A stretch of DNA of 64,000 bases from NCBI GenBank assembly GCA_018806985.1, contig JADANN010000267.1:558001-622000 (forward strand), given 5' to 3'. A program made the position numbers and the translations under genes. The DNA comes from Angiostrongylus vasorum (taxonomy: Eukaryota > Nematoda > Chromadorea > Rhabditida > Metastrongylidae). A model generated the notes under the pieces. The model saw only the letters and a program-made list of their open reading frames with translations, made no database searches and had not been told where the DNA came from. Shown here piece after piece: positions 11,820 to 24,789 of this stretch (the stretch's first letter is position 1; every line of letters begins with the position of its first letter).

Positions 11820-12250
11820 TATCAAGGTGCTGAGATATTGACAAAACACCAGGCTGCACGTGTTTGCGGTGGGGATCGAACACGATATTACCCTTCCGGG
11901 ACCAACATGTTCACCATCGCACCTTGCCAGCACTTCGTTTCGCCTTTCTCTCGGCTAGTTTTCTATCTGAGTAATCACAACAATGCTGAGATGTTTGCAA
12001 AACTCCGGACGGCAGCTGTCTGCGATGGGGGAACGAACGCGCTATTGTCCTTTCCGGGGAGTGACGCGTTCACCACCACACCATGCGTGTCCTTCGTTTC
12101 GCCTGTCTCTCAGCTAGTTCAATCGACCAGCGCCATCAGCAATCACCCATCAGCGGGATTGATCTGGGGAGCGCAAATCGGCAATGAACCCAGTTAAGCT
12201 GAGGCTTTTTTAGTTATAATCACAATGTTAACCGTTTTATTGACTGCCTT
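11820..12250 (-). repeat. Two family B copies in tandem
   Basis: Two heads (near 11875 and 12045, each with a B-box GAACGAACGCG or GATCGAACACG) follow one another in the same orientation. The right one is full length. Confidence 0.75.
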
Positions 12251-12289
12251 CTATTTTTTAATGGCCATTAAAACTAAAAACCTACATTA

Positions 12290-12600
12290 CTAAAAAAAAA
12301 CTAAAAGCCTCAGCTTAACTGGGTTCATTACCGATTTGCGCACCCCCAGATCAATCCCGCCGACGGGTGATTGCTGATGGCAGAGATCGATAGAACAAGT
12401 TGAGAGAAAGGCGAAACGAAGCACCCGCATAGTGTGGTGGTGAACGCTTTACTCCTCGGAAAGGACCATAGAGCGTTCGTTCTCCACTGCAGACACCTGC
12501 GCTCCGGAGTTTTGCAAATATCTCAGCATCGTTGTAGTTATATTTCGCATTATACCGTGCTATTAAAAACAGTAGGTAGTAAATAAAACGGTTAACATTA
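12290..12600 (+). repeat. Family B copy forming a long inverted repeat with its left neighbour
   Basis: Nearly the reverse complement of 11970-12250, about 280 bases per arm. Both arms end in a GTTAAC-containing border (12228 and 12592). Confidence 0.75.
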
Positions 12601-12619
12601 TCTGAGTAACCGATCTCCA

Positions 12620-13540
12620 GGCATTACTCTACTGTAGATATACAGATAACTGTTTTGTCCGATGCTCCCTCCACACAGGAGAATATGGACAAATGTTTTG
12701 AGTTATTAAGGGAATAGTCAGAGTACATTAGGTTTGCCCGAGAGAAACCGAAGAAAAACTGCCTTCTATTTCTTAGCGTTCAAATTAATCTGTCCGAAAA
12801 TAGCTACATCACATAATAGTACCGAAACAAACGTAGCAAAAAGTGTTGGTTCGTTACCTTTGCTCTCACCTCTCACCCACAAAAAAGGATGCTTCTAGAA
12901 CGCATGCTTGAAACAGCCACCAGTGTGTGAACAAGGAGAGCAGAAAGAAGAACTCGTGAAATTGGGGCGTGAAATAACCATTTCCAATGGCTACGTATCT
13001 GCACTTTCTCGAGATGGGTGTAGAGGAAAATCCATGCCTCCAAACGGTAATTTTACGACAACAAGGTCGCGTTTATTCTGTACTTTATTTCCAATGAAAT
13101 AAGCGCGGATATAAAGCGCTGCTAAAAAGGGCAGGCCTAGAGAATTCGTTAGTGGTGACTGGAATACAACCGAGCACTCTAGGATGCTAGATAGTTCGCA
13201 ACCGCCTGTGTCTGTATAACCGTCAATGCAGAACGCAAAATTGCATAATATGAGCTAACGGTAGAGACGATGACTGCACGAGTTCGGGTTCAGTTTATCT
13301 GATGTTATGTAAAACGTGTGGGGAAAGAATAAATTGGCGAAAGCGGTAGACCATTCTACGTCCTTATAAAGGGATCAAATACTTCAATAAGCGTGCATAG
13401 GACACAAAGGCATAACGAGAAGGATTTTTTAAGTAGAGGTTATACAGGAGTCGCAAGGACCACCATGGAAAAACTCTCGAAGCATTCTGGATATGTTCCA
13501 AGAAACCGGAAATGAACAGCAGGCATGATTGCCTCGTTAT
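12620..13540 (+). mobile_element. Penelope-like element relic
   Basis: Broken readings give RYTDNCFV (RT catalytic YxDD region), EEKLPSIS, EMGVEENPC, SGSVYLMLCKTCGE (GIY motif) and LEAFWICSKKPEMNSR at the C-terminus. It is strongly decayed. The sequence 13540-13990 after it holds nothing recognisable. Confidence 0.65.
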
Positions 13541-13989
13541 CGCACGTATTTAAGACTAATATTTTAGTGTGGAAGGTGTTCACTACGTTTCCACGTGGAG
13601 TCTGTGCAGTTTGTCTCCACGGGAAATACTTACTGCAAAACTCATAGAAAGCCGTGAATATGCGAAGGTGTTTTGTTTTCAACGCGATTGAAACCTTGGT
13701 TTGGCGTTTTTTTTTGTTTAAGTAATAAAAGTGCTTGACTGAGTAGATTGTGGTCACCTTGACCTTTCCATGCTATGAAGACGGAGAAATCCGTAGAAAC
13801 ATCCAATAAATTATTTAATCACTACCGAGTAGAAAGTCGGCCATGAATGAAGATGTTTTTGCATTTGCTTTCAGTAAACTTTTCAATTCATTGTCGTCAA
13901 TGGCAGAAAGATGATGGTGACCTTAACTTTAAGATAGGATTCGCCTCGAAGAAGTTTTCTTAACTAACCTTGCATTATTTAATTTCTTT

Positions 13990-14310
13990 TTACTTAGTAC
14001 CTCTTACAATTTCCACGGCAGGGTATTATGCGAAACCAACCACAACAATGCTGACATATTCGCGAAACTTAGACGCGGGTCCAATGCTGATGTGGGCTTC
14101 GCAGATGAATCCCGTTGACGATTGATTGCTGATGGCACTGGTAAATAGAAAACTAGCTGAGAGAAATCCAGGACAAGAGTCTCCGTGGCGCAGTGTGGAG
14201 TGTGAGAGCCCGCCGGCAAGGGAAATCGTGGTTTGATCTAACCCTGGGTCTAAGTTTTGCGAACATATGAGCATCGTTGTGGTTAACGTCGCATTTTTCA
14301 GTCTTTAGCG
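13990..14310 (+). repeat. Family B variant with a tRNA-like head, left end inverted
   Basis: The head reads CTCCGTGGCGCAGTGTGG (A box) and GTGGTTTGATCTAACCC (B box). Bases 14000-14075 are the reverse complement of the 3' end near 14240-14310. Confidence 0.6.
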
Positions 14311-15199
14311 GTTTCAGTAAATTGGTCACATTTGCTGTTTTGACACCTCATTTTCTAGCGTATAAAACTTGTAAACAACATAATTTATATTGTAGCTCAA
14401 TTATATGTTGGAAGGTGCATAATATGAGTTCGTATTGACATGCAGTAGTACAGCATTCGAGAAAAATATTGCTTGACCACATGCAAAGGAAATATAATTA
14501 CAAACCCGCCATTAGTTTTCTAAGAACCTTATTCTGGTATGAGACCACCAGATTACATCTACTTTCTTTCATATCGATTAGATTTTCGTTTACTACGTCT
14601 GAAATCAAATCTTTGAAATTCATGACTCAGTGGGTCAAGGTTTTTAAATCGCTAACACATTTCTAGGTGCAAGTGAACGCAAGGTATGGACTAAGATTTG
14701 CTGGCCTCTAGAGAAATTGGTTGCCATATGCATTGATTTAAATGCAGCGAGAACATGGATTCAACCGCAATATTTCCTTTCAATAAAAACCATGGCTGAG
14801 CATTCTACGTTCTATAGTTGCATTCTCTTCAAACGAAAGGACGAACGGACATTTTTGGTTGAATTCATAAATTTGATAGCTGCGAGCTGTGAAACCGAAA
14901 ACCAGATTTTTGTATTAGATTTCTAGATGAACACTGTTCTCGACTTTGTGAAAATTACATGCATCACGTTGCTAACACCAATCAAGTCCACCACTTTAGA
15001 AAAGTTTCATTGTAGGCGGTCTTCATTTTCCATGAGTCGACTTCTATTTTTTGGGTTCAACCGAGGTCACACAGCTTCTTTATAATGTCCAGATAACAAG
15101 GTGTTTACGGAACATCGTCCGTGAGATTTTTTTCTCCTGGCGTCTAGCATTTGAAACTCTTAAGACGATAAGGACGGATAAAGCCCTGAGCTGCTGAAA
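14311..15199. other. No gene recognised
   Basis: Short open frames only, no convincing splice-site pairs or repeats. AT-rich unique-looking sequence. Confidence 0.4.
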
Positions 15200-15447
15200 C
15201 CTGAAGGATGCGCAATGCGTTCGATTCCATCAAACATCAAAGAGGTGATTGAATGCATATCTGGCCTATATAGTAATATGCAGAGGGCTATCGATGTAAC
15301 GAGTCAGTATTTTTTCCTTTTTTTTCCTGACGATCCATGTACCAGTTTTCCCACCACGGAGTGATGGAAGGTTCGGTGAGCATGAGGCACCAGTTCAAAC
15401 AAACGACAGACTTGCTGTGCATTGCATGACAATCTTAGCCACTGTAC
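15200..15447 (-). repeat. Family A copy, decayed
   Basis: Matches GATTGAATGCATATCTGGCC and the body to TTAGCCACTGTAC; the B box is lost. Confidence 0.55.
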
Positions 15448-15525
15448 TACGCCTTTTAGTGTCTTTGCCTGCGCCTTGTGTCTGCGCTTTCTGTCTTTTA
15501 GAGAAAATTATTACAGAGACCCTTT

Positions 15526-16011
<486 letters not shown>

Positions 16012-16049
16012 AAATACCTTATTTCTTTCAATAACTTGCAACCTTATCG

Positions 16050-18800
16050 TATCTGGGAGGTGTCGACCCCAGCACGGTCTCCCTAAATTAGAAAGTCTCC
16101 GATGTTTCACGCCGTAAGCCTAGCTAATGGTAAACCAATGACAAGAATCACCACCAATTCTGATATCGAACTGGTCGCATGGTCAATGATCTCAACATGA
16201 ATATCAAGGATGGTGACTGGCTGAGGTACTCCCGACCGGAGGAAGGCTTCGGCTAGAGCTACTGATTTCGAGATTGCAGGGAAACCACAATGGCTAAACC
16301 AGCAAATCTCTGGCCTCAGTACCCCACACACTGCATCATCCCGTCTACTACGGCGCGCGGTAAAACAACCGGTGAGAGGGCTTCGAACATTGTGTTGCAC
16401 AGGACGTCAGTGAAAACGGACAAAACGAGCACGTCCACTACACGACGTGAAGACTGCTTCTAGCTGTGCTCCTACAACGCCAGGGCAGTCGCTTCAGACG
16501 CCGACCTTTACGCTCTTCTTAAGGCTTTTGGTCGCTTCGAATGCCATGTGGTACCTTTTAAAAGAGAAAATGATCGACATGCGCCAGTTAGATGACGGAA
16601 TTCTTGTAATTCATAGCGGGAAATTTCCCTTATGAAATCTGGTGGTATTCGCTTTGTCGCACAACTATCTATTTCTTGTCTAGTTACGACATACGAAATC
16701 CTATCACCGCTTCTGGCCATTCAACGGTTTCAATTTGCGCTTCAAAACTGTCAGTGTCATCAACCGTTGCTCAGCAACTTATACAGCTAACGAGAACGAA
16801 CTGTACGCGTTTTAGAACCATTTGAAAAAAAATGCTCCGTCAAGAGAAGTCCTATATAATATTTGCACTATTATTTGAAGACTTCAAAGCCAGACTAGGA
16901 ACGTCAAACAAAAATGAGTGCAAACCAGAGAAATTGGGAAGTGGAAAATAAAATGGGAATGAAAACTTCCTTGTGGAACTCCTATCGGCAGCACGTCTCT
17001 TTCATGCAAATTCATTTTACGAGAAGGGGAAAAAATTCGCTAGTATACATGGGAGTCTCTTAAGGGCGCGACTGCGCTGAGATCGATCTCACGAACAGAA
17101 AACGGCGTCTCTTTGACACCTGAGTGGTACCTGAATTATGGACAGCATCTGATCACCGCCATCTAGCTGCGAAGAGACCACTCAAACTAAGCATAAGCTA
17201 GAAAAGAACTGCTGTCATCGTTACAAAAAAAGCAAAACAACTCGTGTATGACGAGAATATTCTCAATGAAGTCCTCTACTCATATAACTGACAGGTAATA
17301 AAAACCTGACTGAGGACTACATCCTACTTGTAGGACGTCGCAAAACTTGTGCAGAACTCGGCTCAGTTCCCTGAAGAAGGAATTCAGACCACATCTTCAT
17401 TAGCACTAAGGAGTTCCTCAAAAGAGAAGGACAATGATGCTTGACTTCACTGGAATACACCTAACACGCGTGATAATGAATGCCAGCTCTAGAAGATCTC
17501 TGTAGGGGCGACTCACATTGATATAGACAGAAAATGTAATTGGAAGCGGCGCAGAAACGATCCAGTTTGAAGAAGTGCTGTCGGAATCTTTGCGATTAAA
17601 AGGTTTCGCTATCTCTCGTGAAGAACAAGGTGAAACTATCACTACATCGCACAATAATATGCAATAGATTGTGAAAAGGTTCTATACACACTTTTTCTTT
17701 TCCACAATCCCTAGTTTGAACCCCGAAATCTCCGCTGGTGGAAAACCACCTGCAATTATTTCCTATGAGGTTTGAATTGTGATAGGAAGCCTGAAGAGAG
17801 GCAAAGCTGCAGGAGCAAATAAGATCACCACCGTTTCTTTATTGCTGGTGGCCATAAATTACGTGTGTTTCCCATAACCCATACGAAATCTCACCTTCAG
17901 AAGTGGGAAATCACAAACTGGCGGAACACGTTGAGCACGGTTATCCTACACAAAAATCGTCGGAAATGCTTTATCAGTGTACTCCATGAGTAGTTCACGA
18001 AGATTGTTCTTTTCTGCAAATCAAAAACCGTGAAGTAGGTAGAGCCAAGCAAGCAAAATTTAGCCAAAGATTGTGGTGCATGAAGCACCGTCAAGCCGTG
18101 TCCATGGTAACCGAATATCAGTTATCCGTATCCTCTACTTCTGTCGAGTATAAAGAAGCGTAGGGCGCGCGTGGCGTAGAGGTTGGAGGCGCCGCTGCGA
18201 CACACGAGGAATCGATCTCCATGCCCATAGCCCACCAAGCCTTCGATTCCTCCGGGGTCGGCAAATTGCTATCAGACCTGTCTGGGAGGATAGCAGCACT
18301 GGCTCGATACATCGGTAGGCAAATGTGGGTCATTGCAAAATCCAGATATGCATTCAATCACCTCCAACGATATTTAATAAAGTCGAATGCGTGGCGCATC
18401 CTTCAGAGATTGATCAACGCCCAGAGCTTTATCCTCTTTACCTTTTATGAAGAAGCGTCTAACAGTGTCGAAACAAATGGCGTCCTATCAGCGTCCGTCA
18501 ACCTAGGAGTGGACTCGTCCAACATAAGAACTCTATCTGACTTATCGGAAATTACTCGCTTAGATGCTTGGATGATTTCTGTGCTGCAGTTCCGCTAACA
18601 TTCAGACAAAGTTCATATGTGGGACGAGACCACTACTTGGTCTGCGAGCGAGAGCGACCAATCCTTGTTTACGGTAACACGCTGCCAAAGTTTTTCTTCA
18701 CCGCCGTTTTAAAGATTGAACGAGCCATGCTACGAAACCCTTCTTCATCCACCATTCTTGCAGGGACCTCACACCTACTGACTGCTAAATTTTCAACCAT
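16050..18800 (+). mobile_element. Long RTE-type non-LTR relic (endonuclease to RT)
   Basis: A leader like that at 2359 is followed by TTRREDC, YNARAVASDADLYALL (start of the AP-like endonuclease), then traces of SYRQHVSFMQIHF and of the linker, and after a family A insertion the RT piece NSVETNGVLSASVN and GVDSSN. The catalytic residues cannot be read and there are many stops. It is about the length of a full element. Confidence 0.7.
18163..18447 (+). repeat. Family A copy inserted in the RTE relic
   Basis: Head GCGCGTGGCGTAGAGGTTGG and B box GGAATCGATCTCC, body to GCTTTATCCTCTTTACC. It separates the linker and RT parts of the retrotransposon. Confidence 0.75.
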
Positions 18801-19078
18801 CTCGACGACATGCCATAGTTATCTTTCTATCCGCACCTCTAAGAGGTTCCTGATCTGTCGGAGTGAAGTCTGCCATTGATTTTCGAACAATCCAGCGCTA
18901 GGTGAGACATGGAATTGTGAAGACTTTCTGCACAAGTATTATATAGAGAAATGAGTTTGATTCTTAAGCCTAACAACAGCACTATAAATGGATTTGCTTG
19001 GATATTTCGATTTTTGGATAGACCGTCTTCAAGGATCACGTGTGCCTTAGGATTTCTCTTATTTCTTTTTTTTCTCAG

Positions 19079-19264
19079 TGGTCATTATGCACAGCTGTCG
19101 TTTCTCTGGTGATGATATCTGGCATTATCATTTCAATAAAGCCTTTCCCTCTGCAAATTTCGTTGAATGACGGATCGATAGTTTATCTTGCATGTCATCG
19201 CTTAGAAAACGTTGGCATATTCTCGGAGTTCACTCCGCTGTCTTCTCATCTACTTATCATTTAG
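19079..19264 (+). CDS. Candidate terminal exon with a membrane segment
   Basis: It follows a TTTTTTCTCAG acceptor and opens WSLCTAVVSLVMISGIII, one hydrophobic helix, ending at a TAG after 62 codons. No family is recognised and no partner exon was found, so chance is possible. Confidence 0.2.
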   Translation, partial: WSLCTAVVSLVMISGIIISIKPFPLQISLNDGSIVYLACHRLENVGIFSEFTPLSSHLLII

Positions 19265-19362
19265 ATTTCGACACATAATTTCACTATATCTCAAGGACAG
19301 GATATTTTTTGATAATCTTAGCAGCATAGTTCAGCCACAATACCGGTCGTACGACTTGTCTT

Positions 19363-19551
19363 TCAGTCGGATGAAACTATGAGCTTCTTTTTCTTCCTGA
19401 GGAATTTCATGTTAGCGGTGAGACAGCTTTGGAACTCTTTTTCACACAGCTCACATACTTTTCGCCTTGAAAATTCCTGGTTATAGACGAATAAACAATA
19501 AGCAAACAACGGAATTAATACGAGGAGGTTTAATTTATCGTGCAAGATTAG
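19363..19551 (-). CDS. Candidate exon: hydrophobic segment then small Cys/Lys-rich tail
   Basis: The minus reading LNLLVLIPLFAYCLFVYNQ is followed by RRKVCELCEKEFQSC and a lysine-rich end before TGA. There is no in-frame ATG. It could be a secreted peptide exon or chance. Confidence 0.2.
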   Translation of the reverse strand, partial: LILHDKLNLLVLIPLFAYCLFVYNQEFSRRKVCELCEKEFQSCLTANMKFLRKKKKLIVSSD

Positions 19552-19895
19552 AAACTAATTACAGCTCAGTGAAATGTAGGACGAAACGAAAAGAAATGAG
19601 TGCACCAATGAACGGCAATCTCCATAAACTATTGCGAAATGGGTGAGGCATCGGCCTCGCATGGGGAGAAAAGCAGTTCTGGCATATCAAGATACCGCCG
19701 TAGCAAGTAGATGTGGGGTGTCTACGGTGGATATAATTTCCCAGAGAAGCGGAGCATGCCGTCAATCAATGATAACCGTGATATTACATAAATGAAATGG
19801 TGCAGGTGATAAATACGAAACAGTATACGAATGAAGTAATAAACATGTTACACAGATAGAGTGTATTTTCTACTAGATGGAGAATAGAGTAAATG

Positions 19896-20160
19896 GTAGA
19901 GCTCTCAGCATTGATCAATCATTGAGGGATGCGTCATGTATTCGACTACATAAATTATCGTTAGTGGAGATTGAATGCATATCTGGCTTATACAGTGCGG
20001 TGGACTACCGATGTATCGGTCTGTGCTGCTATCCTCCCAGTCACGGCTTGTACCAACTTGTCGACCACTGAAAAATGGAACGCTTCGCAAGCTTTGCGCG
20101 GGATCAATCCCATTTATATTGCAGGACGCCTCTAACCACTGCACTACGCACAGCGCTAAG
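19896..20160 (-). repeat. Family A copy
   Basis: Complete body; the B box (minus GGGATTGATCCC) has diverged. Confidence 0.7.
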
Positions 20161-20842
20161 AGATGGAGAATAGTCTGTAATAAAGCGAGTCGGATAATGG
20201 CCTGTAAACGTGTGACAAAGATGACCGTCCCTTCGATAAGGTGGTTCCACAGCAGAATAACGGTACTTTTATCTATTAGGATTTCTGAGTAGGCATACAA
20301 CTTCGAGATTCCTCGCCATCGGTGATTTTTCCTTGATGAGCAAATTTTTATCGAAATTGATCAGCTGTGAACCCAGAAGACAACTTAGATTTTCGTATCA
20401 ATCACAATTCGGCTCTTTTTTCTCTCCGCATTCCTCTTTCATGGTATTTAATAACTAGATGTTCTAATAAATAGGTAGTTCTTCCTTGATACCGCTCGCA
20501 AATCGCGCCGGTGCTAACACTTTCTCACTCGTCTCGTTCTGTTGCAACCGTCATTCATAAATTCTACCGGATTGGTTGTAGTTTCGTCTGAGCCTTGAAG
20601 CTTTGCCGATTTTTAGGATGCCGGCCTAACGTGGTTTTCTCGGAGCTCCCAGGTCTCGCCAGTACAGACTGCTTTTCAGTACATGCAGTCGCCGCCTGTT
20701 GTGCGTTCGTAACATATTTGCTGTTTTGCCACGTTGATCTTCCCAGAACAAAAGGGATTCTTCTGGCGACAGCTAATAGTGTAGTGCTAATAGTGCTAGT
20801 TGACCCAACACGAAGTAGTTGTCCTACATCCACCTAGTAATA

Positions 20843-21110
20843 GGGGGAGCGTATAGCGCAGTTGTCGTAGGAAGCGCCCTACAATACACATGGGATCGGT
20901 CTCCGCTCCCTAGGGTCAACAAATTGGCACCAGAGTTGTCTCAGAGGTTACCAGCACTGGCTGGATACATCGTAGGTCACCGCAAGTCATGGTAAAGGCC
21001 ATATATGCATTCAATCAGCTCCAACGATTCTTAATGAAGTCAAATGCATGGCGCGTCGTTCAGGGATTGATCTACGCGAGAGCTTTGCTCTTTATCCTTT
21101 TTAAAGATGA
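20843..21110 (+). repeat. Family A copy, left member of an inverted pair
   Basis: Head GTATAGCGCAGTTGTCG, B box GGGATCGGTCTCC, 3' end TTTATCCTTTTTAAAG. Confidence 0.75.
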
Positions 21111-21149
21111 AAGGCGAAAACTCTCTGCGTTGATCTATTTGAGCGATGC

Positions 21150-21388
21150 GCCACGCATTCTACATCATTAAGCATCGTTTAAATGAATATCCCTTCTTTA
21201 CAATGACTCACGGTGGCGTAGCAATGTATCGAGCCAGTGCTGCTTTCCTTCCAGACATGTCTGGCACCAATTTGTCGACGCCAGAGGGATGGAAGGCTTG
21301 GTAGGCCACGGGCCCAGGGGATCGTTAACCCCATGTGTGTTGCGAGGGCGCCTCTGACCACTGCGCCACACGCGCCCCTCATCAATCC
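21150..21388 (-). repeat. Family A copy, right member of an inverted pair
   Basis: Inverted relative to 20843-21110 with only about 40 bases between. The head at the right reads GTGGCGCAGTGGTCAGAGG on the minus strand. Confidence 0.75.
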
Positions 21389-21489
21389 TTTATCCACCTA
21401 ATAATCTGAATCTAAATAGCCAACTCCTTCTTCTGAGAAAAAATTCTCCATTGGTTAAATTATGAAAATGATGTCCGGATATTTGCAGT

Positions 21490-22025
21490 TTAAATCAGAA
21501 TCAATTTTTGCAAATCTCTCAGAATCATTGTAGTAGCAGTTCACATAACGCCCTGCTGTGAAAAACAGTAGTAGGCAGTAAATAAAAAGTTAATATTCAA
21601 ATCGGGATATTTAACCTTTTGTTGGGTGCCTATTGTCTTTTCATTGCATGGCATTATGTAATAGGCACCTTCTAGGATACTGAGACATAAACAAAACTTG
21701 GAACCTGGGTTTCGAACTCGTGATTACCCTTTCCGGGCGCTCACGTGGTATCCGCTGCATCAAAAGACCCGATTGCTTTGCCTTTCTCTCAGGAATTTTG
21801 TAGCTATAACGGTAGTCTTAACGATCAACCTTCAACGGGAATGATCTGGGGAACATAAATCGGCACTAAACCTAGCCCAGTTGGTGCCGTTATCAAAAGG
21901 GCATGGATCAGTGCGATGCATAGCACGTAAGCCCCTAGAAAGGGTAGGCGAAGGTCCGGAAACCAAGTAACGTTCCGAGTTCGGTTCATGTCTCAGCATT
22001 CCTGTGATTGTGACAGCGCACTTTT
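21490..22025. repeat. Cluster of three family B fragments (+, -, +)
   Basis: Plus end fragment 21490-21600, minus copy 21610-21875 with B box GGTTTCGAACTCG at 21711, and plus fragment 21880-22025. Confidence 0.6.
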
Positions 22026-22439
22026 CGAAAAAAAGGAGACATGTGGGATAAAGACGGGATAATTTCTAGAAAACGTGACGGAAATTACGAAAGGTAAAAT
22101 GTGTCCTTTACGATCTACTGTTTGTTTTTTATATTACACACCCCCCACTCCAGTTTAAGTGCGGTTTTTTTCATCTCCTCATTATATTTATCTTTAATAA
22201 TGCACTAGTACCACGTTCTTGCTTTTCTCACAATTGAAAGCACTTTTTTTGAAAGACGTACTCAAAATGTAATCACATGTTTCGAACATAAGTTTTTTTA
22301 AAGTCATGCAATCTAAAGAGGTCTACGTGTGTTCTTTAGTCTCCCGATTTTTCTTTAGAGGGCGCAAAATAATTTCTAGTACTGAAAGCAATGTGTCTGC
22401 ATAATGGATCGTAATAACGCACAAAAAATAAATAAAAGG

Positions 22440-22712
22440 TTAGAGCTGTTGGCGTTGATCAATCCCCTGACGAATGCGCCGTGCATTCTACTTTTTCAAG
22501 CGTCGTTAGAGGCAGTATGAGTGCGTATATGGCCTTTACAATGATTCACGGTGCCCTACCGATCTATCGAACTAGTGCTGTTATCCTCCCACACAAGTCT
22601 GGCACCAATTTGCCCAACCCGAAGGGATGGAAGGCTTGGTTAGCCTGTGGCGCGGGGATCGACCTCATGGGTGTTCCAGCGCGCCTCTGACCACTGCGCT
22701 ACAATCTCTCAA
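22440..22712 (-). repeat. Family A copy
   Basis: Full length from GCGTTGATCAATCCCC to the head at CTCTGACCACTGCGCTAC. The interval 22030-22440 before it shows nothing recognisable. Confidence 0.7.
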
Positions 22713-22999
22713 CACACAACAAATTGCAGCAAAGACATCTTTCATGCCCATAATAGGTTAGAACAAAGCATCTTCTACAATGCAATTGCGCTACGATTTC
22801 CTAAATCTCTCTGCTTATTGAAAAAAGCATTTTTTTATTGTCGAAAAAATTGGAAAGTCTGTAGGTGAAGCCACGCGAAACGGCGTTGGGCGAAGAAAAG
22901 GTCTTGGTTGGTGTTGTGGGTGACACGTCAGCAGTGAGGTAAGAGTAGTCGTTGGTTTGAAGGCTACCTGAGGTGTTATTTTATTCTTTACTTACGAAC

Positions 23000-23400
23000 A
23001 AGCTGACGTCTCAGCGGATTTCACCTTCCTTAGAACCTGGAAAGGTCAAGTTAACTGCAATCTACCTATCCAAGCACCTTCATAACCGAACAGAGAAATT
23101 GTTAAACCAAGATTTCAATGACATTGAACAAAGTATAGCTTCTTTGTGTTCTCACCGCTTTTCTATGAGTCTTGCACTGAATACGTCACGTGGGGCACAA
23201 CCGCACACAATTCAAATGGAAGCGTAACTTGCCTCTCATCTTTACATGATGGTCTCAATTAGTGAATCTCGGTCTTACTGTCCGATATCCCGCGTGATTA
23301 TGAGGCATTCCTCTTTGCAGTTCATTTTTAGATTCTTCGATTTCAACCAGATTGCCTCGAGAGTTCTGCGTGCGAGTTTTCTATCACTGTAAGAAGGTGT
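23000..23400 (-). mobile_element. Penelope-like element relic, C-terminal end
   Basis: The minus strand reads ARRTLEAIWLKSKNLKMN and CKEECLIITRDIGQ, the C-terminal signature of the window's PLEs. A mutated hammerhead-like motif (CTAAGGA ... GTC-AGCT) follows at 23000-23037. Confidence 0.55.
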
Positions 23401-23639
23401 TCACTTCTATTAGACTGGTACGTATAGAATGTCCGATTTTATTGTATTGTAGTAATTTTCCACGTAATTTTTTCGAATAAATTTTCGTTCTTTATGCATG
23501 TTTAATATATATTTTTAAAGCACAAAGTCCGCTCTTTCTATGTTCTCTATTGGTTTTTCTCAAGATTTTTTTATTTTGAGATTTTTATAGGCTTTAACTT
23601 TGGTACGAATCAACGTGATATTCATGCCCTTTTATGTAT

Positions 23640-24460
23640 TAATGGAAGCGTGCACATAATGCCACGGCAGGAACTCGGAATATCAATGCGGCGTTTGGAG
23701 ACGGCTTTGTTAACGAACGCACCGTTCGTTGTTGGTGCGCAAAGTTTGAATCCAGGGACGAGAGCCTTGCGAACGACGGGGCGTGGTAGGCCAGAAATTA
23801 CAGTTAACGATAAGGCACTTACTACTCTAGTCGGATCAAATCCACGTTATACGGTCCGAGAACTTGCGACAGTGTTTGTAGTCAGTGCTATAACTATTTC
23901 GCGTCACTTGCAGTTAATTGGTAAACTAAAATAAAATGGGAAAATAGGTTTCACACGAACTCAACGAAAAGCAAAAACCTCAACATCTAGAAAATTTGCA
24001 ATCCGCTACTGATTTGCAACGATAGAGATCCATTTTTTGAATCGCATTATAACTTGCGACGAAAATTGGATACTGTTCGATAACCATCGCAGTTCTCGAA
24101 GAAACGCGTCAAGAACTACGCGTCAAGCAGCCGGCGATGGTCGGTAGAAAAGGACCAGTATTGCTTCGTGAGAACGCAAGACCGTACGTTTCCCAAATGA
24201 CATTAAGAAAGCTGAATGAAATGCACTACGAAACTTTACCACATCCGCCTTACCTGCAGGTTTGTCGTCAACGATTTTTTTAAACATCTGGACCATTTTC
24301 TGACGGAAAAAAAATTTTTCAACGTCCAAACAAGTAAAAAATTCATCGACACTGGAGGCAACAATTTTTTAGACCAACGAAACCAAAAAGCCTATTTCTT
24401 GTTGGGAAAAAATAGGATTTTAATTTGTGTCTTTTTCAATTAATAAAAATTAAAAGGTTA
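23640..24460 (+). mobile_element. Mariner transposase relic with internal deletion
   Basis: It reads GRGRPEITVNDKAL, SNPRYTVRELATVF and ITISRHLQLIGKLK (N-terminal HTH pair), then ITCDENWILFDN, RKGPVLLRENARPYVSQ (the DNARPHV region) and MTLRKLNE in later frames. The block between the first catalytic Asp region and RKGP is missing and several frameshifts exist. Confidence 0.75.
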
Positions 24461-24689
24461 TGGTTATTTGAAGTTACATTTAAAATCGAACATTTCGCTT
24501 CTTACTACCTAATACTTCAAAATCTTCCCCATTATGTGCCCTGCGTCCTGTGCGCGCCCTGTGGAGTATTTGGTTTAAGTTTGAGTTTACCGACTAGGGT
24601 TTTCGTCAAATAGCTTTTTACATTTTTTGTTGAGCAAACACGAGATGTTATTTTATTCTTTATTTACGAACCAGCTGAGCAATGCCGAG

Positions 24690-24775
24690 GTTAATAGGGA
24701 AGTCGGTCGCGGAAATTACCTGAGATCCCGAGCTTGACTCATATCTCAGCATTCTTCATGGTAGTACAATCCCGT
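24690..24775 (+). repeat. Family B fragment
   Basis: GTCGGTCGCGGAAATTACC to CATATCTCAGCATTCTTCATG matches the variant head and 3' part. Confidence 0.45.
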
Positions 24776-24789
24776 CTCTCGTGTTTGAG

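Noticed and set aside
14155..14240. Possible genuine tRNA gene
   Set aside because: A and B boxes are present but no clover-leaf with an acceptor stem forms, and the flanks match family B, so it is a SINE head.
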